Below, piece after piece: positions 34,216-42,331 of a stretch of 64,000 nucleotides of DNA (its first letter is position 1; every line of letters begins with the position of its first letter). Both the position numbers and the translations under genes were made by a program. Origin of the DNA: Aestuariibaculum marinum (GTDB lineage Bacteria > Bacteroidota > Bacteroidia > Flavobacteriales > Flavobacteriaceae); the NCBI RefSeq assembly GCF_014596975.1, contig NZ_JACVXD010000001.1, forward strand, positions 306,928 to 370,927. Direction: 5' to 3'. The notes under the pieces were generated by a model, which was not told the origin of the DNA, ran no database searches, and was given only the letters and a program-made list of their open reading frames with translations.

Positions 34216-35145
34216 TTATGCGTTTTTAACTAATCGGTTGATGGTGCTATTAAATTGAAAATCTGATTTTTTCACCCCTCCATAAACCATGCGATTATCA
34301 AGTTCAGAAAGATAACGATGTGTACCTAATAGTACCTCATGACCTTTTCGGTTTAGGGTTAATTTGTTTTCTTCTTTATCAATATACACCATCAGAGTTT
34401 CAATGATTCTTATTAATTGCAAATCACCATAGCCATAGAACCCCTGAAAATGCAAGGCGTATCCTAATAAGTGATTCGTAGAATTAACATCAATATCTCT
34501 TACTATTTCAAGGATATTTCGTTCTAAATTATTTAAGCCATCCTTGGTAGCTGGAAATCGCTCTAAATGTGCCTTAAGGCAATTACTTAGATAGTCGAAA
34601 GATGATTCTTTTAGAATATAAGGTTTTAACAAGTTGTGATCTTTGCCACAATAAATGCTCCAAACGGTTCGAGCTAAATCAATATCTTCCGGAGTTAACT
34701 TTATTTTATCGTTGTAATGTTTAAGAAGTTGTCCACTCGTTAATTCGTTCAGCGCTTTCATATTCTTACTTCTTCTAACACGACCGCTACATACTAAATA
34801 AAGAGGAAGGTCAATTTTCTTCTGCTGAATTAAACTAATCACAGCAATCATGTTGATGTGACAGAATAAATCGTATTCAAACCAAAGTATAATTTCAGTA
34901 AAATCTTCGGTATGATTTAAAACATCTAAAGCAGATTTTATTTTTTCAATTTCTAAATCAATACTATAAAACTGATCAAAGAACTGTTTTCTTAGGGCAT
35001 AAAACTCCTCAGAGTACACCTGTTCTACGGTAGGGCCTTCACATAACATTTCCTGCCAGGTAAGTTTTTTACCTTCTATATTTAACTCCTCTAAGCGGTT
35101 GGTTAAAACGGTGCCGTTGGTAATATGTAGTGAAGTTTCACTCAT
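34216..35145 (-). CDS. DUF1835 domain-containing protein
   Basis: 309 residues. SLHITNGTVLTNRLEELNI and WQEMLCEGPTVE are the characteristic opening of DUF1835 proteins, and EIILWFEYDLFCHINMIAVI follows. The function of the family is unknown. There is no signal peptide. It lies 3 bp after the SUI1 gene and 1 bp before the nucleoside phosphorylase, so it is part of one transcript. Confidence 0.82.
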   Translation of the reverse strand: MSETSLHITNGTVLTNRLEELNIEGKKLTWQEMLCEGPTVEQVYSEEFYALRKQFFDQFYSIDLEIEKIKSALDVLNHTEDFTEIILWFEYDLFCHINMIAVISLIQQKKIDLPLYLVCSGRVRRSKNMKALNELTSGQLLKHYNDKIKLTPEDIDLARTVWSIYCGKDHNLLKPYILKESSFDYLSNCLKAHLERFPATKDGLNNLERNILEIVRDIDVNSTNHLLGYALHFQGFYGYGDLQLIRIIETLMVYIDKEENKLTLNRKGHEVLLGTHRYLSELDNRMVYGGVKKSDFQFNSTINRLVKNA

Positions 35146-35148
35146 TAT

Positions 35149-35478
35149 TTATCCGCCAACGCGCTTTACAAGAAACCCTTTATCTTTAAGCATTTGCATG
35201 ATTTTATCACGGTAGTCTCCTTGAATAATAATTTTATCATCTTTAAAGCTACCTCCAACACTTAATTTGGTTTTTATCTCTTTTGCTAATATTTTAAAAT
35301 CGCTCGTGGCTCCCGTATAACCTTCAATAATAGTAATAGGCTTGCCTTTCCGTTTTTCGTATTTACAAATTAAAGGATCGTCCTGCATCCATATTCCCGT
35401 TTCTTCTGTTGTCTCTTCTATTGGTTCTTCCGACACGTGATCGGGAAACAGATTTTTTAACTGGTCTTGTAAATCCAT
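35149..35478 (-). CDS. SUI1/eIF1-family translation factor (YciH-like)
   Basis: 109 residues. The C-terminal 70 residues are the SUI1 fold, with RKGKPITIIEGY, KTKLSVGGSFKDDKIIIQGD and LKDKGFLVKRVGG. Bacterial YciH proteins are proposed to influence translation initiation fidelity. It follows the dioxygenase gene by 4 bp and precedes DUF1835 by 3 bp. Confidence 0.92.
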   Translation of the reverse strand: MDLQDQLKNLFPDHVSEEPIEETTEETGIWMQDDPLICKYEKRKGKPITIIEGYTGATSDFKILAKEIKTKLSVGGSFKDDKIIIQGDYRDKIMQMLKDKGFLVKRVGG

Positions 35479-35482
35479 TTTT

Positions 35483-36433
35483 TTATTTTTTAATGAGTCC
35501 TAATTCTATTAAACGCTCTGTTAAAAATTCACCTGCAGTAATATCTTCAAAAGCTTTAGGCGTGTTTTCGTCTACACAACTGTCTAAAACATCTAATTTC
35601 ATACTACTGATAGGGTGCATGAAGAACGGAATAGAATAACGTGAGGTGCTCCAAAGTTCTTTTGGAGGATTCACCACACGATGAATGGTCGATTTAAGCT
35701 TATTGTTTGTATGTCGAGAGAGCATGTCCCCAACATTAATCATTAATTCGTCGGGTTCAGCGATAGCATCAATCCATTCGCCTTTATGGTTTTGTACTTG
35801 CAAACCACGACCTTGAGCTCCCATTAATAAAGTAATTAGGTTAATGTCACCATGAGCGGCAGCACGAACAGCCTCTTTTGGTTCTTCTGTGATAGGCGGG
35901 TAGTGTATTGGTCGAAGAATAGAGTTACCATTATGAATATATTCATCAAAATACGTTTCTTCCAAACCTAAATGAAGCGATAAAGCACGAAGCACGTATT
36001 TCGCAGTTTTTTCTAACATTTGGTAGGTTTCTTTACCAACCTTATTAAACTCAGGTAATTCTTCAACAATTACGTTATCTGGATATTCTGCTTTAAGCTT
36101 GTCGTCATCTTCCACATACTGTCCGAAATGCCAGAATTCTTTTAAATCGCCTTCTTTTTTGCCTTTAGCACTTTCTTTTCCAAAAGACACATAGCCTCTT
36201 TGTCCTCCAATGCCTGGAATTTCATATTTCTGTTTTATTTCCAGAGGTAAACTAAAAAAGTTTTTGACTTCTGTATATAAGTTTTCAACCAAGGTGTCAT
36301 CTAGAAAATGACCCTTTAAAGCAACGAAACCAATTTCTTCATAAGCTTTACCGATGGCGTCTACAAATTTCTGTTTTCTGGAAGCATCACCCGAAATAAA
36401 ATCGGATAAATCTACACTAGGAATTACGTTCAT
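35483..36433 (-). CDS. 2-oxoglutarate/Fe(II)-dependent dioxygenase, isopenicillin N synthase-like
   Basis: 316 residues. The N-terminal DIOX_N region has IPSVDLSDFI. The Fe(II) ligands are the H-x-D of AAHGDINLITLL and the His of STIHRVVNPP, and SRYSIPFF holds the Arg that binds 2-oxoglutarate. The family hydroxylates or desaturates small molecules; the substrate is not evident. It is the first of five genes on this strand packed within 13 bp of each other. A TACATTTG -7 element lies at 36463-36470 on the minus strand. Confidence 0.88.
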   Translation of the reverse strand: MNVIPSVDLSDFISGDASRKQKFVDAIGKAYEEIGFVALKGHFLDDTLVENLYTEVKNFFSLPLEIKQKYEIPGIGGQRGYVSFGKESAKGKKEGDLKEFWHFGQYVEDDDKLKAEYPDNVIVEELPEFNKVGKETYQMLEKTAKYVLRALSLHLGLEETYFDEYIHNGNSILRPIHYPPITEEPKEAVRAAAHGDINLITLLMGAQGRGLQVQNHKGEWIDAIAEPDELMINVGDMLSRHTNNKLKSTIHRVVNPPKELWSTSRYSIPFFMHPISSMKLDVLDSCVDENTPKAFEDITAGEFLTERLIELGLIKK

Positions 36434-36501
36434 GTGGCATTTATTTAAAATAAGACTCTATACAAATGTACAAAAACATTGATAAGTTTAGAGTATACTA
36501 T

Positions 36502-36536
36502 TTTGTTTATCGTCCACTTATTTTATAGTATATTTG
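36502..36536 (+). promoter_or_regulatory. Promoter of the fused E1 gene
   Basis: TTTG (36502-36505), 23 bases, TATATTTG (36529-36536), 45 bases ahead of the start codon. Matches the Bacteroidota pattern. Confidence 0.55.
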
Positions 36537-36581
36537 ATATAAATCAACCCACTAAACGACATCTAATTATACCACTTAAAT

Positions 36582-38558
36582 ATGGAATTTAACACCGAAT
36601 TTCTAAGTCCTAATTTACAAATTGAAATTTACAGAGCATTATTAAAACCTCGATTGATTGAGGAAAAGATGCTGGTATTGTTGCGTCAGGGTAAAATTAG
36701 TAAGTGGTTTTCGGGTATTGGACAAGAGGCAATTTCGGTTGGAGTGACCATGGCTTTAGGCGCTGAAGAATACATATTACCAATGCATAGAAATTTGGGA
36801 GTATTTACAACTCGAAATATTCCATTGCACCGATTGTTTGCGCAATGGCAGGGGAAAGAATCCGGGTTCACTAAAGGAAGAGATCGCTCGTTTCATTTTG
36901 GCACGCAGGAATACAAAGTGGTGGGGATGATTTCGCATCTTGGACCTCAATTAGGGGTTTCCGATGGGATTGCTTTAGCGTCTAAAATAAATAATAAGAA
37001 CCAGGTAACCGCTGTTTTTAGTGGAGAAGGCGGAACCAGCGAAGGGGATTTTCATGAAGCTTTAAATGTGGCATCGGTTTGGCAATTACCTGTGTTATTT
37101 TGTATTGAAAATAATGGTTATGGACTCTCAACGCCAACAAACGAGCAATATAATTGCCAGCATATTGCTGATCGAGGTATGGGGTACGGCATGGAATCAC
37201 ACATTATTGACGGAAATAATATTATCGAAGTCTATTCTAAAGTTTCAGAAATTGCCAGAAGTGTTCGTGAAAATCCACGTCCTGTATTAATTGAATTTAA
37301 AACCTTCAGGATGCGTGGTCACGAAGAAGCAAGCGGAACCAAATATGTCCCTCAGGAACTTATGGATGTTTGGGGTGAAAAAGATCCTGTAGAAAATTAT
37401 GAGCGATTTTTGAAAGAAACAGGTGTTTTAAATGACGGACAAATTGAAGCTATAAAAGCTGAATTTACTAAAGAAATCACCGATAACTTACAGATAGCAT
37501 TTGAGGAAGAAGATATTACGCCTAATGAAATTAATGAATTAAATGATGTTTTTCAAGTTATTGATTTTGAGCATTTTAAGTCTAACTCAGAAGTTGAAGA
37601 GATTCGATTTGTTGATGCTGTTTCTGATAGTTTAAAACAAAGCATGCAACGACATGAAAACCTGGTGATTATGGGACAGGATATTGCTGAATATGGTGGC
37701 GTGTTTAAAATTACGGAGGGGTTTGTTGAAGCTTTTGGAAAAGAGCGTGTTCGCAATACACCCATTTGTGAGTCTGCTATTATTGAAGCAGCAATGGGAT
37801 TATCAATTGCAGGTATGAAAAGCGTCGTAGAACTTCAGTTTGCCGATTTTATTTCTTCCGGATTTAATCCGGTTGTGAATTATTTGGCTAAAAGTTTTTA
37901 TCGCTGGGGACAACATGCTGATGTAGTTTTGAGAATGCCATGCGGAGCAGGAGTGGGAGCAGGACCCTTTCATTCACAAACTAATGAAGCCTGGTTTACA
38001 AAAACTCCCGGATTAAAAGTAGTCTATCCTGCATTTCCATACGATGCAAAAGGATTATTAAACACAGCTATTAACGACCCGAATCCAGTGTTGTTTTTTG
38101 AGCATAAAGGATTGTACAGAACCATAAAACAAGAGGTGCCTATAGATTATTACACCTTACCGTTTGGAAAAGCCTCACTTATTAGATCTGGCGAAGAGAT
38201 TACCATTATTTCTTATGGCGCTGCTGTGCATTGGGCGTTGGAGGTTTTAGATAGGCATTATGAAATAAAAGCTGATGTAATTGATTTAAGAACGCTACAG
38301 CCTTTAGATATTGAAGCCATATATACTTCTGTCAAAAAAACGGGACGTGCTATTATACTTCAGGAAGAGTCTCTTTTTGGTGGAATTGCCAGTGATATTT
38401 CAGCATTAATATCAGAACACTGTTTTGAGCACCTAGATGCCCCTGTAAAGCGGGTGGGAAGTTTAGATACCCCAATTCCTTTTAATAAGCGATTAGAGGA
38501 ACAATACTTGCCTAAAGTTAGGTTTGAAGATGCGTTAATTGAATTAATAAATTACTAG
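36582..38558 (+). CDS. 2-oxoacid dehydrogenase E1, fused alpha and beta subunits
   Basis: 658 residues: an alpha part (about 1-320) and a beta part (about 335-658) in one chain, as often found in Bacteroidota. The alpha part holds the thiamine diphosphate site (FSGEGGTSEGDFHEALN then IENNGYGLS) and RMRGHEEASGT. The beta part begins RFVDAVSDSLKQSMQ and includes CESAIIEAAMG, LQFADFISSGFNPVVNY and PCGAGVGAGPFHSQ. This composition is typical of branched-chain 2-oxoacid or similar dehydrogenase E1. E2 and E3 genes are not in the window. It is monocistronic with its own promoter. Confidence 0.92.
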   Translation: MEFNTEFLSPNLQIEIYRALLKPRLIEEKMLVLLRQGKISKWFSGIGQEAISVGVTMALGAEEYILPMHRNLGVFTTRNIPLHRLFAQWQGKESGFTKGRDRSFHFGTQEYKVVGMISHLGPQLGVSDGIALASKINNKNQVTAVFSGEGGTSEGDFHEALNVASVWQLPVLFCIENNGYGLSTPTNEQYNCQHIADRGMGYGMESHIIDGNNIIEVYSKVSEIARSVRENPRPVLIEFKTFRMRGHEEASGTKYVPQELMDVWGEKDPVENYERFLKETGVLNDGQIEAIKAEFTKEITDNLQIAFEEEDITPNEINELNDVFQVIDFEHFKSNSEVEEIRFVDAVSDSLKQSMQRHENLVIMGQDIAEYGGVFKITEGFVEAFGKERVRNTPICESAIIEAAMGLSIAGMKSVVELQFADFISSGFNPVVNYLAKSFYRWGQHADVVLRMPCGAGVGAGPFHSQTNEAWFTKTPGLKVVYPAFPYDAKGLLNTAINDPNPVLFFEHKGLYRTIKQEVPIDYYTLPFGKASLIRSGEEITIISYGAAVHWALEVLDRHYEIKADVIDLRTLQPLDIEAIYTSVKKTGRAIILQEESLFGGIASDISALISEHCFEHLDAPVKRVGSLDTPIPFNKRLEEQYLPKVRFEDALIELINY

Positions 38559-38689
38559 TAAATCTTTTGTTATAAGGGTGTTACGGTGAAAATTTGTCAG
38601 TTTTTATGAAAAATTTTCAGTCTATTTAGCATGGTATTTTTTTTGATGTTTTTAGGTTAAAATAAATGTTTAATTTAAAATCAATAGTT

Positions 38690-39169
38690 ATGAGTACTTT
38701 AATTCCAACAACTAATAGAAACGGTAATAAAATTTCAGACTCTAACTTTAATTTGTTACCAAATTTAACATCTTGGTTCGATGAAATATTGGATCATAGA
38801 TTCAGTACAGATTTCATGTCTAATTTTAATACAGGAATTTCATCACCTGCTGTAAACATCATGAATTCTGAAAATAAATACACTATAGAAATGGCTGTGC
38901 CAGGACTTAAAAAATCAGATTTTAATATTGACATTGACAACAATGTGCTCTCTATAAGTGCAGCTACCGAAACAGAGCATGAAGAAGAATCTGAGCAGTA
39001 TACACGAAGAGAGTTTGGTTATTCTTCGTTCAAACGAACATTTACCATTCCTAAAACTGTAGACCTCGAAAAGATTAAAGCCGAGTACAATGAAGGTATT
39101 TTAAATATCCATTTGCCAAAAATGGAAAAAGACAAAACTAAGTCCATTAAGAAAATTGATGTGTCTTAG
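38690..39169 (+). CDS. Small heat-shock protein, Hsp20/alpha-crystallin family
   Basis: 159 residues from the ATG at 38690; eight further in-frame residues upstream are unlikely to be used. SPAVNIMNSENKYTIEMAVPG opens the alpha-crystallin domain, FGYSSFKRTFTIPKTVD and AEYNEGILNIHLPK close it, and KTKSIKKIDVS is the tail with the I-x-I-like anchor. It is an ATP-independent holdase chaperone in the cytoplasm. A clear terminator follows. Confidence 0.94.
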   Translation: MSTLIPTTNRNGNKISDSNFNLLPNLTSWFDEILDHRFSTDFMSNFNTGISSPAVNIMNSENKYTIEMAVPGLKKSDFNIDIDNNVLSISAATETEHEEESEQYTRREFGYSSFKRTFTIPKTVDLEKIKAEYNEGILNIHLPKMEKDKTKSIKKIDVS

Positions 39170-39174
39170 AAAGT

Positions 39175-39200
39175 AAAGAGGGCGTTAGCCCTCTTTTTTT
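39175..39200 (+). terminator. Terminator of the Hsp20 gene
   Basis: GAGGGC, loop GTTA, GCCCTC, then seven T, 8 bp beyond the stop codon. Confidence 0.9.
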
Positions 39201-39250
39201 ATAATCCAGAACAAATCAAATTATCGTATATTTAAGAAAACCTCACTGAA

Positions 39251-39652
39251 TTGAAAACGATTGTAATAACTGTAGCTTTTTTGTTAAGTCATCCTTTAAT
39301 ACCTTATGACATACAGGATAATTATGTCTGGCATGATTTAAAGGTAACAGCAACGGCTTATAATTCTCTGCAATCACAAACCAATTCAAGACCTCAAATT
39401 ACAGCTTTTGGAGACAGTTTAAAACCAGGTTTAAAAGTTATTGCTGTTTCAAATGATTTGTATAAAAAAGGACTTAAATACAATACACCGGTAAAAATAA
39501 AAGGGCTTGAAGGAATATATTATGTAAAAGATAAAATGCCAGCGCGCTGGCAAAATAAAATAGACATTTATATGGGAGTTGATGTAAAAGCTGCCAAAGC
39601 TTGGGGGTGGCGAACCATTACCATAGCTTATGGCGAGCTTATAGATGAATAG
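39251..39652 (+). CDS. 3D-domain (double-psi beta-barrel) protein
   Basis: 133 residues with a short hydrophobic N-terminus (TIVITVAFLLSHPLIPY) that may be a signal peptide. KVTATAYNSLQSQTNSRPQITAFGD, KVIAVSNDLY, VKDKMPARW, KIDIYMGVD and AKAWGWR form the 3D domain, with conserved Asp residues as in MltA/YabE-type proteins. Such domains bind or cleave peptidoglycan glycans, so an envelope role is likely. It starts with TTG in this frame. It is convergent with exbD. Confidence 0.8.
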   Translation: MKTIVITVAFLLSHPLIPYDIQDNYVWHDLKVTATAYNSLQSQTNSRPQITAFGDSLKPGLKVIAVSNDLYKKGLKYNTPVKIKGLEGIYYVKDKMPARWQNKIDIYMGVDVKAAKAWGWRTITIAYGELIDE

Positions 39653-39658
39653 CTTGTT

Positions 39659-40216
39659 TTATTTTGTTTCAGCTTCCGAAATAATAAACGGATAAGCTTC
39701 TTTAACCTGTTTTAATTCTTCCGATGTTAACTCGGTGGCAGGTTTGTTTAAAACATTTAAACAATAATCGTTTCTTAGTTCGTAATAAGCAGCAGTAAGC
39801 CTGTCCTGTACTTGAATAAAGCGATTATATGTAGCTTGTGGGTGTGTTAATAGTGAAATCACAGCTTTTGATGGGTTATCAGACCCTTCAGGGTTTTTAA
39901 TACCAGTGCAATACGCACAAGATCCATCACCGTTATTATTAATAAACAGTTTTGTTAACGCTTTGAGCTCGTCTAAATCAATAATTTCGTTTTCAACCAT
40001 TATTTCATCTTTGTTATTGATTGAAATTCGAAATAAGTTGCGTTCAGGAATCATGGTTTCACAGTCTGTACCCGGTGGACATTCCGCTGGAAGTTTTCGG
40101 TTAATACCTTCATCCGAGGAGATCGTCGCGGTTACCAGAAAGAAAATAAGTAATAAAAATGCAATGTCTGCCATAGAACCAGCATTGACTTCTGGGTGTT
40201 GTTTTGAAAGTCGCAT
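39659..40216 (-). CDS. exbD: ExbD/TolR-family biopolymer transport protein
   Basis: 185 residues. VNAGSMADIAFLLLIFFLVTATI is the single N-terminal membrane helix with the conserved Asp used for proton coupling. The rest is a periplasmic domain with two Cys in SCAYC and an insertion relative to E. coli ExbD. It would work with ExbB/TolQ proteins to energise outer-membrane transport. No exbB or tonB is adjacent, so it is an orphan here; the flavobacterial TonB system usually has several ExbD copies. Confidence 0.88.
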   Translation of the reverse strand: MRLSKQHPEVNAGSMADIAFLLLIFFLVTATISSDEGINRKLPAECPPGTDCETMIPERNLFRISINNKDEIMVENEIIDLDELKALTKLFINNNGDGSCAYCTGIKNPEGSDNPSKAVISLLTHPQATYNRFIQVQDRLTAAYYELRNDYCLNVLNKPATELTSEELKQVKEAYPFIISEAETK

Positions 40217-40407
40217 AAGAATATGTTTAGAGGTTATATGTTAATTACCTCACAAAAACAATACCATAAACAAAAGAGAATGAATAGGTTGGGCTATTAA
40301 TGCGAATTTTAATTAAGTATTTCCTGTTTTATTGATAAAATAGGAACGATTTTTGTTAAATCAATGCAAAATACCGCGTACAACGAGGTGGTTTAAATTT
40401 TAAGAAA

Positions 40408-40415
40408 TATATTTG
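40408..40415 (+). promoter_or_regulatory. -7 promoter element ahead of a secreted hypothetical gene
   Basis: TATATTTG matches TAnnTTTG, 50 bases before the ATG at 40466. No clear TTG at the usual upstream spacing. Confidence 0.45.
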
Positions 40416-40465
40416 AATGAAATATAAACCGATACGTTTAGGCGAACCCAAATTTTAAATTGACA

Positions 40466-41143
40466 ATGAAGTTAGTTTCGTTATATATTATCATATTTTC
40501 TATATCGTTATCTGCATACGGGCAATTAGATAACAGAAAAACGTCTGTAGCTATTCCTGCGGTTGAGACCAAAAAGGAAACCAAGTCTAAAACCATATTG
40601 CCTGCTGAAAAGAAAGAAGACCCTGTGGTGTTTGGGAAATTAGATGTTCCTGATATTTCTGCTACAGGACTAAACACCCCTAAAAAGTCGTTTTCATTAT
40701 ACGAAGAGGAATTTGGGAACCCGGGAGAATTATATAAAAAGCAAATCGATAAAAATATAGCCGATTTAAAACTATCGCCAGAGGAAGTAGAACAGTTAAA
40801 CGGAAGTAAAACTGATCAGTATTTTGGGGATTTTAAAAGCAATGCCAAATTTGTTAACGTCGTATATCGTGATCATGGCGCTGTTGATGGCGATATAATT
40901 CAGGTTCGTGTCAACGACGATGTTATCAAATCCAGAGTGTATTTAAATGGCGGATATCAGGGGGTTAAAATTGATTTAAGACCTGGATTAAACAAAATAG
41001 ACTTTGTAGCTTTAAACCAAGGGCAATCTGGCCCAAACACCGCTGAGTTTAGAGTGGTCGATGATCAGGAAAACTTAATTTCAGGCAACCGATGGAACCT
41101 TGCCACAGGTGTTAAAGCCAGTATAATTATTGTAAAAGAATAA
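40466..41143 (+). CDS. Secreted hypothetical protein
   Basis: 225 residues from the ATG at 40466. Signal peptide VSLYIIIFSISLSAYGQ. The mature part has a charged linker and a beta-rich C-terminal half with NVVYRDHGAVDGDIIQVRVND and KIDFVALNQGQSGPNTAEFRV. I do not recognise the family with certainty; the pattern suggests a periplasmic or outer-membrane-associated beta-sandwich. It is convergent with the aldo/keto reductase gene. Confidence 0.7.
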   Translation: MKLVSLYIIIFSISLSAYGQLDNRKTSVAIPAVETKKETKSKTILPAEKKEDPVVFGKLDVPDISATGLNTPKKSFSLYEEEFGNPGELYKKQIDKNIADLKLSPEEVEQLNGSKTDQYFGDFKSNAKFVNVVYRDHGAVDGDIIQVRVNDDVIKSRVYLNGGYQGVKIDLRPGLNKIDFVALNQGQSGPNTAEFRVVDDQENLISGNRWNLATGVKASIIIVKE

Positions 41144-41145
41144 TA

Positions 41146-42159
41146 CTATTTAATAATTCGTTCTATAGCTTCAAGTTCTTCATGGCTAAAGCTTAAATTG
41201 TTTAGTGCTTTTACATTTTCTTTTAATTGATTAGAAGAACTTGCGCCTATTAAAACAGAGGCCACTTGTGGCTGACGTAAAATCCATGCAATAGCCATTT
41301 GAGAAAGCTTTTGGTTTCTAGACGCCGCGATAGTGTTTAAGGCCTGTATTTTTTCAATTTTTTTATTTACCGCATCGGTGTCTAAATAAGTTAAACTTTT
41401 TGATGCTCGAGAGCCTTCAGGAATACCTTTTAGATATTTATCGGTAAGCATGCCTTGAGCTAATGGCGAAAAGGCTATACAACCTACACCATTATCCTCT
41501 AATGTATCTAATAAGCCTTCTTCAACCCAACGGTCAAAAATCGAGTAACGCGCCTGATGCAAAATAAACGGCACATTTAAATCTTTAAGTAGTTTCGCTG
41601 CTTCGGCGGTTTCTTTGGGTTGATAATTAGAAATACCCACATACAAGGCTTTTCCTTGTCGGACAATATCAGCTAATGCGCCCATGGTTTCTTCTAACGG
41701 GGTTTCAGTATCAGGTCTGTGGTGATAAAAAATATCGACATAGTCCAGATTCATACGCTTTAAACTCTGGTCTAAGCTTGAAATTAAATATTTTCTGGAG
41801 CCCCAGTTGCCATAAGGTCCCGGCCACATATCATACCCTGCTTTCGATGCTATAAAAAGTTCATCACGATACGGTTTAAAATCCTTTTTAAAAATGGTTC
41901 CGAAGTTTTCTTCAGCCGATCCGTATGGTGGGCCGTAGTTGTTCGCTAAATCGAAGTGCGTGATGCCTAAATCGAATGCGGTTCTTAAAATATCTCGTCC
42001 GTTTTGAATACTATCTACAAATCCGAAATTATGCCATAAGCCCAAAGATAATGCCGGTAGTAATACACCGCTTTTACCTGAGCGATTATAAGTCATGGTA
42101 TCATAGCGCTGTTCGTTGGCGTAATAGGCTTTGGTTTGGCTTTTGTCGTTGATTTGCAT
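41146..42159 (-). CDS. Aldo/keto reductase, L-glyceraldehyde 3-phosphate reductase type (YghZ-like)
   Basis: 337 residues. LPALSLGLWHNFG and AFDLGITHFDLANNYGPPYGSAEENFG are typical of the YghZ/Gpr group. Catalytic residues Asp/Tyr lie in FDLANNYG, Lys in FIASKAGY and His in DIFYHHRPD. The NADPH-binding end is WILRQPQVASVLIGASSSNQL. The E. coli homologue reduces L-glyceraldehyde 3-phosphate and methylglyoxal, so a detoxification role is likely. Divergent from the helicase gene. Confidence 0.9.
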   Translation of the reverse strand: MQINDKSQTKAYYANEQRYDTMTYNRSGKSGVLLPALSLGLWHNFGFVDSIQNGRDILRTAFDLGITHFDLANNYGPPYGSAEENFGTIFKKDFKPYRDELFIASKAGYDMWPGPYGNWGSRKYLISSLDQSLKRMNLDYVDIFYHHRPDTETPLEETMGALADIVRQGKALYVGISNYQPKETAEAAKLLKDLNVPFILHQARYSIFDRWVEEGLLDTLEDNGVGCIAFSPLAQGMLTDKYLKGIPEGSRASKSLTYLDTDAVNKKIEKIQALNTIAASRNQKLSQMAIAWILRQPQVASVLIGASSSNQLKENVKALNNLSFSHEELEAIERIIK

Positions 42160-42303
42160 AAATATGTATTTGTTTAATTGGTTTGTAAAGATAAATTTCT
42201 TTTCAAAATTATTACAGTTTAAATCTATCTTATTGAAGATTAGAATAAATAAAAACTTCGAAATTTTTATACCATTTATTCGTCATAAACCCTGCAAAGG
42301 TGT

Positions 42304-42311
42304 TATTTTTG
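42304..42311 (+). promoter_or_regulatory. -7 promoter element for the helicase gene
   Basis: TATTTTTG followed by C matches TAnnTTTG(C), 20 bases ahead of the ATG at 42332. It supports this start over the upstream in-frame codons. Confidence 0.5.
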
Positions 42312-42331
42312 CACGCCTAAAAGTTAAATAC

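Noticed and set aside
42131..42331. Longer N-terminus for the helicase
   Set aside because: It overlaps the divergent aldo/keto reductase gene and the promoter -7 element, and the sequence is not helicase-like.
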